Shown: positions 1 through 9,677 of the stretch, piece after piece
Layout: each line of letters starts with the position of its first letter
Position numbering within the stretch: position 1 is the first letter of the stretch
Notes under the pieces: model-generated
Told to the model about the DNA's origin: nothing
Seen by the model: only the letters and a program-made list of their open reading frames with translations
Databases searched by the model: none
NCBI GenBank assembly: GCA_015143735.1
Contig: VKHC01000194.1
Span: 1 to 15,783 of the forward strand
Length of the DNA: 15,783 bases
Direction: 5' to 3'
From: Synura sp. LO234KE
Lineage: Eukaryota; Sar; Synurophyceae; Synurales; Mallomonadaceae
Position numbers and translations under genes: made by a program

Positions 1-1400
1 ATGGTATGGAGAGTGAGGGAGTCTAACGCGCCTTGAAGAGCTTTGGGGCCGTCAACCTCCAAGTCCGTGGTCATAAGTAAGTGCCCACGAGACCAAATCC
101 CCAGAGCTTGAGAGGTGGAATGCAGGCATTGCTGCATTTTAAATTCGAGAGAGGGTGACAGGTGCGTCCGGGGCGAGAGCGTGCCAGGGAGAGATGCAGG
201 GCACAACAGGGAGTCGGCACTGGTTGAGAAGTTTGTTTCGTGAGACAAGCATTACCTTTCCAACAGTAGGCGATGAGACTCGAGATCCAACAGCCTGGAT
301 GGACGATTTGAGAAGGGATAAAAGAAGTTTTCATGTTCTTAGTGCGACGTCGGATTTCAGCGGTATAGACCTACTCCGACTCTTCCCACAGGCTCGGGAC
401 CAGGAGGAGGAGAGGACTCCCACATAAGCGTATCTTTAGGAGAGACATTTTGAGATAATCCGATTGACCGCCCCAGCCGACACTTTCTTGATAGAAATTG
501 TCCGGATGGCCAATATGAGCTTCTGTTTCATTGAGGCGAGGGACGGGGAGTCTTCAGGGTTGATGGGGTGCTCAACACTCAGACTCGTGAAGGTGCCCTC
601 GGCCTTGAGATAGATCCGTTGTGGTGTTCAGCCTCGCTCATAAACTTGTCCGGCGGTAAGGGAGGTGAAACACGTGTAGCTTGTGGGCGGCACTTGAGAG
701 ATTGAATACAGCGGCAGAGGTAGGGACCAGATCCGCAGTGGGTTGTTGGCCCTCAAGAGAGCTGGTCGGCAAAGCAAATAGATCCATCTGGTCGCCGAAG
801 CAGGAAGTGAAGATCGGACACGGGAGTGTTTTCTAACATACACTCAGGAGCACATCGACTACCGCGAGCCACCAGAGGGGACTGTGCATGTCCCTTGACC
901 GGTGCTCTTTCGGATGGAAGGCCAAGGGCTGCACATCCTGGAGTCTGTGGAGATCCCACAGCTCCAGAGCAAAAGGGGTGGAAACTGCAGTATATCCTGC
1001 TTCATCCAAGTCAAAGAGCCACTGTGCGATATCTGGCGGAAACCCACACGTTGCCAGCAGAGCAGAACGAAAGGTTTGGAGACCGAGTCTCAGGCTTTCT
1101 CCATATCCCAAGAGCAGCCATACAGGGGACGACGTTCATCCCATGCGGTCTTAAGGGGTGTCGGGAGTAGGAGATTTGCCGTGTCCGGGGCCCCGCTTGT
1201 TAAGGAGGCTTCCGTGTTGGTTGAGAGAGGAGCGGACGCCATGCTGTTGGAGATACGACGTGATTCGCTGACTTTGAGGCGTGTCCACAACTTACGCAAG
1301 ACCTCCATGAGCTGATGGGTCTTATGTCAGTAAATTTGTCTGAGTGGCTTTTTGAAATAGAACACGAGCCACTTCCCAGTCCACGCCTAAGGGGGGTGAT
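1..1400 (-). mobile_element. Decayed non-LTR retrotransposon, reverse transcriptase region (runs off left edge)
   Basis: Reading leftward on the minus strand, pieces of one reverse transcriptase appear in the right order but in shifting frames. They are a DIRPIS segment (1328-1308) followed in the next frame by LMEVLRKLW; motif A as WDMEKA-stop-DSVSKP (1110-1072), where the expected Phe codon is TGA; a long stretch rich in the family's RT residues (about 1065-905, FDLDEAGYTAVSTPFALELW); GQG (900-892) and, after a shift, SPLWWLAVVDVLLS (883 down to about 842), the motif B region; FADQ (773-762) where the catalytic Y/FADD should be; a helical tail (about 603-410, with MKQKLILAIRTISIKKVSAG); and RRRTKNMKT (about 355-325). 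The order and motifs match RT proteins of the LINE class. The stops, frameshifts and lost second Asp show that it is dead. The 3' end, where RNase H may lie, is outside the window. Open frames on the plus strand here are shadows. Confidence 0.82.
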
Positions 1401-2164
1401 TTTTGTGCACATCGTAGCAAGAAAATTGTATGCTTCTTAGTAATGTTAGCTATGTGAGGAGTTTCGACTTTCGCTACATGCATATATTCAAGAGGGATGA
1501 ATTTGGCCTGTAGTTAAAGTTAATGATTGCAATACGAAAATTCTGCAACTGCCTGGATGACAAGTTTTGCGTTTGGTCCCTCCAAGTGTTAAGAGACCAG
1601 CAAATCACTTACAACGCATTCTGCACGATGATAACCTCCATATGTTATTTGGTACAGTTTCCAGGAGAAACAGTCCAAAACTCATATACAGCCATGCCCA
1701 CTCATAAATAAATTAAGTTTGCATATTTTCCATTCTAAGAGGAAAAAAACATTTGCACCAAAGATTAATTTTACAGCCACACGGAAAATTAGACCTATAA
1801 AAAGTTTACTTTCTTACTCGAACGATTGTACCTCAGTTGCGTCTACAAATTACAAACTTGGGGCAGAGGATGTAAACGAAAGCTTTAAACATAAGTTCCT
1901 GAACAAGCGCAGCCGATCAGCAGAAGTTCATGCCAGAACTCGATGCACAAAATTTATTGCACATTTTAGAAGTCATAGTTTTAAGTAGTGTACCTTTCGT
2001 TCACCTTCCATACAGTTAGTTGCCTGCGACGATTACTGTAAGCGTAACGTGTTTTTGGTTTTTGTTTTTTATATTACACCGTTAGTGTGATAATTACTTG
2101 TTAATATACGAGAATCGTTTGTTATTGAGTGCATAGCTTATTTCTGAAGGAAAGGAAAAACAAA
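1401..2164. other. Intergenic region 5' of the WD40 gene, no gene seen
   Basis: This stretch separates the retroelement remnant from the zinc finger/WD40 gene. It becomes AT-rich rightward. Two short plus-strand open frames (1523-1711 and 1719-1988) have no motif I recognise and no coding-like features. A T-rich run (about 2050-2070) lies roughly 100 bases before the ATG and should fall in the promoter or 5' UTR of the gene at 2165. No clear TATA box or transcription start can be assigned. Confidence 0.5.
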
Positions 2165-5100
2165 ATGGTTATGTGGGAATGCTTCCTATGTGGGATGTTC
2201 AACAAAGAGGAGTCGACATTTTGTTCCAGGTGCTTTGCTACAAAAGAGGATGCTGTTCATAAGACCTCAACCAAGAAAAAAATGTGTGAAGAATGCGGTC
2301 ATCAACATGTCGAAGGAGTCTTTTGTCACGTTTTTGTTGATAGCACTGATTTCGGAAATTTCAATGAAGGAGAAGGCGACGAATTCGAGAGCGTTGATAA
2401 AAATGATTTTCTTTCAGACTCCGACTCCGATGATTTGGACATAGAAGATGAACGAGCTGGTTTCAATTCGTTGCTGAAATTAGCTGCTAGGCATGGTCAA
2501 CAAGACTCAGAAGCTAAGGAATTGAAAACTCCTCAACATGTCAGACGTATAAACTACAGTCGATGCAATTGTAGAGTGGGTATTCCTTCAAAAAGCAGCA
2601 GATTTATTCCAGTACCTAAAAAAATTATGATCGGGAAAATATTTATTCCTCAATATGATGACATATTGGCTCTGGAGGCTCAGGCAGAATTGACTCGAAA
2701 AAATGCGCGATATGAGGAGGAATCAATTACAGAATTACTTGAGAAACAAGAGAAAGAACAAGAGAAACTCACTATGTTACCGAAAATATTTCCTTTTTTA
2801 GCACTTCATGAAATATCTCTACCTGCCAAAATTAGCAAAAATTGGAATTTTTACGCGAATGACTACGACGATTATCGTGACGTACGAGACTGCACACCTT
2901 GGTTTGTGATCAAAGCACATAAAGGCCCTGTCGACAGCATACTCGTCACAAATGACATTATCTATTCCAGCGGAGACAAAAAGGTCCTCGCCCATAACGT
3001 TCACACAGGCGATTTTATAAGTCAAGTGTCTTGTGAAACAACTGTAGTTCCTGTTTTAACGAAGTTAGATATTTGTCTGGTGTGCGGATCGGGAAACGGA
3101 ACTCTCAAAACGTTTCCGTTTCAAAACGACGCTCGAAGGATGAAGTTAGTAAGTCTGCTTCCAAATGCAGTTTGAATTTATGCTGAGCTCTTAAATCATT
3201 CTCACGTTTGTATATGCTATTTATTGCTTACAGGATAAGACCTCGTATGTTCACTCTGAGCGCATCACGGCGGCGGTTTCGTCGTTGCCCCTCCCCCACC
3301 CGTGCGCCCTTCACGGGATACCGAACCACAGCTGCTATCTCTTCACTGCCTCCGAAGATAGGTGAGCACGATGAGTTGCATCGGTGGCAAATGGTTGCGT
3401 TACCACAAGTAATTAGTGGTTGGCGGTGACGACTGATCGAGTATCCTGGGATAAATTTACGAGTGCGTATACTGATCCACAGGATTATGTTTATTGAAAT
3501 AAACTAAGATCAATCGTAAAACAAAGTGGAAGATCAACTATGCATCTCATCAGTACTCTGACTCATCTCCTAATTCGGGTTATTAAATGGAGAAATTGGC
3601 GAACCCCGTAGTGAAATTAATCAACCACTGCTGCAAGTCAAGTATAATTTCCAGGTCTTAGGATTATGCATAAATGTGTGGAGAGGCTCAATGCACAGTA
3701 TTTCGCCGTTGTAGGTATATGCTGCGATTCCGACCTTTGCTATACAACTTGTTTTGCAACTCCCGTAACCTCCACTTCGCTTTATTCAAATCCATATACA
3801 AAGGCAAATTTATATCGCTCCGAGAGCACTCACGTCCTCATCATTTCGACAATGGAATTGTCATATTTACGACGGAATCGTCTGATAGCTCAAGCAGATC
3901 CGCCTCCCTCTATTTGCATTACCGACTTTGAGGCGACTACCCTGGGTATTGTAACCGTCCCCCTAGGAGCGCGCGCTGGGCATACATATCTTGACTTCAG
4001 CGTATTTGTGTAACCAATGAGCTCCGCAATCCACCGCCTTCAAAGTCAACACAAGTCAAATCGTTCCCTACCATTGAATGAACAATTCTATGACACCGTG
4101 GACTCTCGTGTACACCGTCCAACTGTCCCCTTCTGTCGGATCTATTAGCGCTCGAGGGCTCAGACCGTACGAATCAAGGAGCACCCGATATGCGGTCGCG
4201 TTAGATGATCAATATTTATAAGTCGCACGTCAATCTAGCCCTCTACCAACTGCATATCCTTCACCTCATATCCTCTTCGTACAGTACGAATATAGAGAGG
4301 ATCGCGATTCGTCCAACCCTCTCACCAGTTACCCGTCTATGTCACAGGACACTGTCGGTCTGGGATACGCACCAGAAGGCCGTGCTTCGAGTTATTCGAG
4401 ATCCAACGTGAGTGTCATGGTCGTAACACCAGCTCAGGATTGAATGGTTTGGATCCACGAATATATGCTAATATTTACGAGATATTGTTTTGTATGCCTA
4501 CCTATTTTTCTATTTTAATTACTTTTACCTCACTTACTCGGCCGTCTGAGATGAAAAACCCTTGTTCTCCGCGTGTCCTGTCCGGTCTATGTCCCCGCCG
4601 TGATTGCAGTATTCGGAGATTCACCTACCAGTGTCTGACCCAATCGGATCTACACCTTATTGCAGGGACAACCGGGGCCCTGGTGAGCCATTGCCTCTGT
4701 TTTCCGTGGGCTCAAATATGATCGGATAGTTGGCTAGGTTCCGTTTGGGTGAAGTTAGAGATGAGAGTGGATAGCTAGGTACATGCACATACAGACATAA
4801 ATAGAAGGGCAGGCGGGCAGGCAGATCTATCGATCGCTTCCAGCAGTTGCATCGTCTTGAGCGTTTCAGAAGACAATCAGTTTCACCGCTATGCTCGTGT
4901 ACCCTTTGCATCTGACTTCTTCTCATGTATCCTCGTCCCCACTCTAGATTATGGTCTACTCGAAGTTCGATCGCTGCGACAGAGACGACGTGCATGCGTG
5001 CAGTACCCCGGGGGCTGACAAAACCTACTGTTTGCAAATATGTCTGCGGTTACCGGTGATCAAGAGCTCGAGCGGGAACCAGCCCGTAGTCAACGCGGTC

Positions 5101-5608
5101 GTGTGCGCCGGGCCCAATTATGCGAGGACGCTACTGTGGGCGGGTGGGTGTGAACATTCACTCAATTTCCGATGCAACTTTCACGTTCTATTTTCCATTA
5201 TTTAATAATCGAATCCTTCACAAACCTTGTAATACATTCTTTTTAGGTGATAGCACTGGTCAACTCACCGTCTGGCGCGTGCCGCAAGATGGGATGAATT
5301 ACCAGCCGTACCACACCTCCCACGTACACCGCGGTCAAATACGTACTCTAGCCTCAACTTGGAAACATGTTGTATCCGGGGGTGACGATGGTAAGTTTAT
5401 TTTACACGAGTTGACGACGTTAACGAGAATTCGATCTGTGGATGTCGTATCTTGGAGCATGTATAGAGGACTGTTGGATATTCCGCCGTTGGTACCTCGT
5501 AGAATCAAATATATTCATATTTTAGAAAATTTTAAAGACGGAGGGACCATGTGTGTTGGAACTTCCGTTGGAGAAGTGGCTATAAGTAGTATTGGTTCTA
5601 ATGTTTAA
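2165..5608 (+). CDS. RanBP2-type zinc finger / WD40 repeat protein, six exons, 600 aa predicted
   Basis: Predicted exons are 2165-3148, 3234-3361, 4348-4407, 4610-4682, 4948-5143 and 5247-5608. All five introns are GT-AG, with donors GTAAGT, GTGAGC, GTGAGT, GTGAGC and GTGGGT, and every junction keeps frame. The joints also make WD40 sense: FTASED-R-TLSVWD across intron 2, and LLWA-G-DSTGQLTVW across intron 5. Residues 4-23 fit W-x-C-x2-C-x3-N-x6-C-x2-C exactly, the RanBP2 zinc finger signature, which in known families binds RNA or ubiquitin. A second cluster follows (C41, C44, H46, H48, C54, H55). Residues about 59-96 are acidic with an SDSDSDD core, 169-202 form a charged probable coiled coil, and WD40-like blades run from about residue 246 to the end (HKGPVDSI, SEDRTLSVWD, STGQLTVW, SGGDDGKFILHE). 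ATG 2165 is chosen because the same frame upstream offers only a GTG, at 2129. The cellular role is unknown; a scaffold is the safest inference. The exon model has not been checked against RNA. Confidence 0.88.
3362..4347 (+). other. Intron 2 of the WD40 gene (986 bp)
   Basis: It is bounded by GTGAGC (donor) and GTCACAG (acceptor). The split codon AG|G gives Arg between SED and TLSVWD, a normal WD40 blade end, so no missing exon is needed. It is about ten times longer than introns 1 and 5 (85 and 103 bp). It contains open frames of up to 115 codons (3666-4013) with no recognisable domain. No repeat or transposon end was found by eye. Confidence 0.75.
4683..4947 (+). other. Intron 4 of the WD40 gene, with a short GGCAGGC repeat
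   Basis: This 265-bp intron runs from GTGAGC to a pyrimidine-rich tract ending in CTCTAG, and joins phase 0 codons so that GTTGAL continues into IMVYSKF. It carries a small imperfect direct repeat, GGCAGGCGGGCAGGCAG, at about 4808-4824. A 126-codon minus-strand open frame across it and the neighbouring exons is a shadow. Confidence 0.7.
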
Positions 5609-8090
5609 TGCAGTATATCTATTTTCTCTTATTAATCATTTTTCACTCCTCGGCCGCAAAAAACTGTAACTCCGCCTGGCCAGAACAAGTATTTGGATTG
5701 CCACGAAACTTAGTGGTTAGAACCTAGTTACTTTACCGCAGATTGGTTCATTAGCAGCTTCTTTCACCAAAAGAGGGCTGAATCATCAGCCGTATCTTTC
5801 TTCAGCCGCTCAGTCATTTAACTAACAGGCCCTCTTCAAAATTCTTCTATGAATAGTAGATTAGTATAACTCCTCTCCAGAGTCACGCGCTACCGAAATG
5901 GAAGTTAGTGGGGCTGGTATTAGGTTTTGATCTTACTAGATCTTATTAGCAGCAAATATAGACCATAAGAGCAGAAGTGTGAATTATTTTCTACTCCGTG
6001 AACAACATTTCTACTAATTCGCTAAGAGTGCTGCTTGCCTCATGCCAACCGACGAACCCCGTGAGGACGCCGATTTGGGGCACGAAAGAAATGAAGCCGC
6101 CCACCATCCAAAAGCTTAGGAAACAATCCCTGGAGATTGGTAGTACGCGATGACATCGCAAAATAAAAAGAAAAAGTGATGCGCGTGCTCCCATTCGATT
6201 TGGAAGTGAGCGAGGCACTAAGGTGTGACGGTATATTGCAAATGGAATAGGTTTTGAAAACGCGTAGCGGTTATCGTAACGAACTTCTCGTAAGCTTTTT
6301 TCTACACCGATTCTGACTACTTTAACTCACCAAAGTCTGCTGAATGACTTCTAGATTATTGTTATCTAAAAGTCATCAACCGGATTTCTACGTTTTTAGT
6401 GTTTTTGGGAACACGAAGATTGCAAAACCGATATCTCTGGTCTCGTCAAGGAGAAGTACAAGACGCAAATGTGCTTCCAGCTGCTTAAGTCCAGACTTTC
6501 AGCGCCATCAATCCTGAATCATGATGTCTGGTTGAATTTGAATACCCCATTATTTGAAGCCCTGGGAGCAATGTCCGAAATGGGTTTCAGCTAATAATCT
6601 AGCTGTTTTAATCTGTTCTCTCTGTCGTGTAACGTCATCCGCGCCAGATCTTTCTAAACCGCACTTGGTTCCTCCAAACAGGCAGATAACATGCTGGGCT
6701 CTACTGAACGAGGCGGAAGAAGCAAAATATATTGCTACCATTTGGAAAAACGACCCCTTAGTAAAATCCCGGAGAGGGTCTATTGTCGCCATCACCACAA
6801 TGCTAATGACAGACTTTTAGAGCAAATTTAAATTGGAGACGTAGAAGGGCTCATCGAAGGTCCCGTGTTAACTTGAAACCGGTTAGATTGTCTTTGCAGC
6901 ACACGTTTCGCACCAGGACTCTCGGATATCTTTTGCAAAGCAGGGAGCTGGTTATGCAGCTTCCTCATGGACGTCTTGCGTCAAATTACTTAGCCGTGCC
7001 CTGTTACAGCCATGCGGCCTTCCTCGTGCATGTTCGACTAAAGGCTTACCCTCCTTCTTGTTGTCTCACACTTCTCGTTCAATCGGCAGATCCCGGAAGC
7101 ATACTTTTCTTGGGCACTTCAAACTCAATCAGCTTCAAATAATTCAGCATTTGTTCCAGGTGTGGAACTAGTTGACCAGCTGGGCGGGAATATCTCTCGG
7201 TACGCGGTGGAGGCCAGACGGGCAAGTGATGCCTGTCAGGCTATATGAAACCCGGCGCGGAGTTTTTCACTTGTTGTTACGGGTGGTTCAGGTCGCACAA
7301 CCAACCTTTGGTCAAAACAAGCTGCTCTAGAGGAGATTATAGGGTAATAGCAGCCTAGTTGACACCTCCGCATGTACTCCTTGTTCTTTTCTAGTATTTT
7401 CAAGAGTTGTTTTCCGTTATGTTGATAGTCTCAATACATTTTTAGGTCAACGACGCCTTTTTATATAGCACCACGCGACTTTGTATTTCCTGCCCATCCT
7501 TGGCAGTATAGAACTCTTAGGGAAGCGCTTCTCGTTATTCCCTTACAGTTAGTTGGGGATGCTGTTTGGTACTAACCTTGAGAGGTGAGGAATTCCCCCC
7601 CCCCTCTGCGGGTCGGCCTCGTCCTTCTCTTGCCCCTTCTCGATCACGGGACTTCCCATTTCGCCTTGCCCCTAGTGTGATCTGCTAAGTAGCTCATAGG
7701 GCTTGCTTAGTTTGCATGATCTGCTCTGTCATAATGTGTAATCTAAGCTAAGTTCTCCGTCTAAAAACGGGAATCACCCTACATATACCAAGGGATACTG
7801 AATAATCTAAAAATGGTTTTTTTGACTCTGCCATCTAACGCTTCATTCATTTCAATTCACTCTTTTTATCAAAAACTGCTCATTTTCCAATGTACTACTG
7901 CGTATGCTTGAATAGACCCCATCTACTGAACATTACTTTCGCCTGCAATGATCTTCTCTATGTGCAACGCTTGAATGCCACAAAGGACAGCAGACCTGGA
8001 CGTATACAATAGTCTTCAACATTGATGTGAACGCTTCATGAATCCCGTGGAGAACTCGCTGCTCTGTGTCCAATTTATGGGGTAGATTTG
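5609..8090. other. Long region with no supported gene
   Basis: This region follows the stop of the WD40 gene. No canonical AATAAA signal is seen just after the stop. Open frames are short (up to about 90 codons: for example 6554-6820 and 6873-7142 on plus, 5991-6218 on minus), and none shows a domain, coding bias or splice-consistent neighbours. A few coding-like scraps occur, for example 7447-7575 after a good T-rich acceptor, which may be decayed gene or transposon material. A ten-base C run lies at 7595-7604. Confidence 0.5.
7595..7604 (+). repeat. Poly-C tract (10 C)
   Basis: An uninterrupted run of ten C is followed by TCTGCGG. It lies in non-coding DNA near where the pyrimidine-rich, higher-GC region begins that leads into the retroelement remnant. 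Such runs are prone to length variation and sequencing error. Confidence 0.9.
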
Positions 8091-9677
8091 TTGTGGGCAT
8101 CGTCTGCCCCACACTGTCCCCCTCGTTACCTTTCCCAGCAAGATGCACATCCTGAATTCTATGGGAGGGCAATGCCTGCTTGACCGAACAGCGCCCGTTT
8201 CCCGCCTCTCAGGCTTGTTCTCCACAGCTCTCCTAGATCGGGCTACGTTTGGAGTTCCTCCCATGTACAGTTCCTGCATGCCTTTGACCTCTCAGCTTAC
8301 GAAGACTTAGTCCAATGGGATCCCTTAGTCCTGGCAGGAGCTGAACGGCCCGCGCATCCTGAATCATACTCTCAAAACTCTTCGACTAATATTGCTGTTC
8401 CGCTTCTGCCGAGGCAAGCATAGCATGGCCCACCGCCCAGCTTTCTAGCGGAGTCGGCCGGAAGGAGTGTGATGCTTCATGTCTTCACGGCCTCGACTTC
8501 TGCGGATCTCTTGTCGTTACAGTTCTATTCCGTCAGCTTACACGCCCCCCGCTACCCTTCCACAGTCCGGATGTATTTGGGATCCATGATGGCGGAACTC
8601 TAGGGCAAACCTACTGACTCACATCAGCTCAAACGGTCGTCCCACCGAACCCGGCGCATTTCCAGCGGATCCGTCCACTCTCACCAACCTCCCAGTTGAC
8701 ATGTGTTGAAATATATCGCTCGTCCTCCTACATACTTTCCCCTATGTCGACATGGTTTCGGCTTCACAGCGCTGTCAATTATAAAAATTTTCGGTTAGCC
8801 TCTGCCTTTTGTACACTCAGGACCATCACTCGTGAACACTAGAGGTCTTTAATGAGGCGGTTGGAAAATCACCACTACCTCGACCTTCTAACGAGGCCGT
8901 CCTTCTCACAGGTATCTTCTTTGAGCTTTATAGGACCCCGACGTCACTGAAACCCACCCTCCTATGCGCATATACATGTTATCACCCGACGTTACTCCGG
9001 ACTCGTGGGCCTCCTCCGGTTACTGTTCTATAAATTAACACAATTTCACTCACACCTTGTGTCTCACCGGGTGTGACTGTCCCCCTTCCCAAAGAGTACT
9101 CTTCCAGTCTCGTCTCTACGCTCTGGGCAGCATGCATCTCGCCCAGGTCTACGTGGTCACCGGCATCTCCCCTCGTCAACTTAGCACCGTCAGAGTTTTC
9201 GTCACCTCCCTCATTCAATCACACTCGATCGGTCGTGCTGTAGGCCTACTCCGAGGCAGGTGGACTTGGCGTGATCTTTTAACGGGAGCTTCTCAAAGGT
9301 CAAAGGGCGCTGCTGTATCAAAGAACTTATCTGAGGCGGATCCGTCGTCCGACATTCACGCTATCGGCTGGACCAAAGCTCTCTCCACTTCAACGACCCA
9401 CGACGCCTTAGACAACGCCGGCGCTGACCTGGCTTCCAGAGAATGCTCCGGATCTACCATCAGATAGCGCAGGCGCCCCTGCTCAGAATTAGAGGGCCGC
9501 GCTCCTCTCCGAAGCAGTCTCGTCGGCGGACTAATTCGCCGACGACCTCTTGGTTGCGTAGAAACCCCCGTATATATTGCCCATCTCTCGGAGGAGCAGC
9601 GGGTGGTTCCTTACCGGTTAGATGGCTCCTATCATAGTCGCGCCCTCTGGCGCCGGCCTCTCCCTGGAAGCGGGTGA
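8090..9677 (+). mobile_element. Decayed non-LTR retrotransposon, RT tail and RNase H region
   Basis: The best part is the frame open from about 9037 to 9677, broken by one TAG at 9465-9467. It contains HLAQVYVVTGIS (about 9135-9170, cf. the VxTDS strand of RNase H), then WTKALSTSTTHDALDNAGAD (9369-9428), which matches the C-terminal W-V-K-A-H-S ... N-x-x-A-D-x-L-A signature with His changed to Leu. Just upstream, in another frame, DSWASSGY (from 9000) resembles the opening T-D-G-S strand, and a shifted frame then gives VSPGVTVP. Further left (about 8140-8330) are scraps that could be the RT tail, including DLVQW (8304-8318). Frameshifts and stops show that it is dead. After the RNase H the same frame continues (VYIAHLSEEQRVVPYRLDGS) to a TGA at 9675. 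The left boundary is uncertain. It probably belongs to the same class as the remnant at 1-1400, in the opposite orientation. Confidence 0.65.

Noticed and set aside
826-1315. Plus-strand open frames of up to 137 codons
   Set aside because: They are opposite to the recognisable reverse transcriptase motifs on the minus strand.
2129-2164. Longer start for the WD40 gene at 2129
   Set aside because: The codon at 2129 is GTG, not ATG. The first ATG in frame is 2165, directly before the zinc finger.
3666-4013. 115-codon open frame inside intron 2
   Set aside because: No domain, and the flanking exons join perfectly without it.
4657-5037. 126-codon minus-strand open frame
   Set aside because: It overlaps exons 4 and 5 of the WD40 gene on the other strand and is a shadow frame in GC-rich coding DNA.
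7447-7575. Open stretch with HPWQ, as in IucA/IucC siderophore synthetases, after a T-rich AG acceptor
   Set aside because: Only about 42 codons, ending in a stop, with no other motif of that family nearby. A four-residue match is not enough.
9535-9555. FADDLLV reading, like the RT catalytic motif C
   Set aside because: It lies downstream of the RNase H signature, in a frame flanked by stops, and no other RT motif precedes it there. Probably chance.
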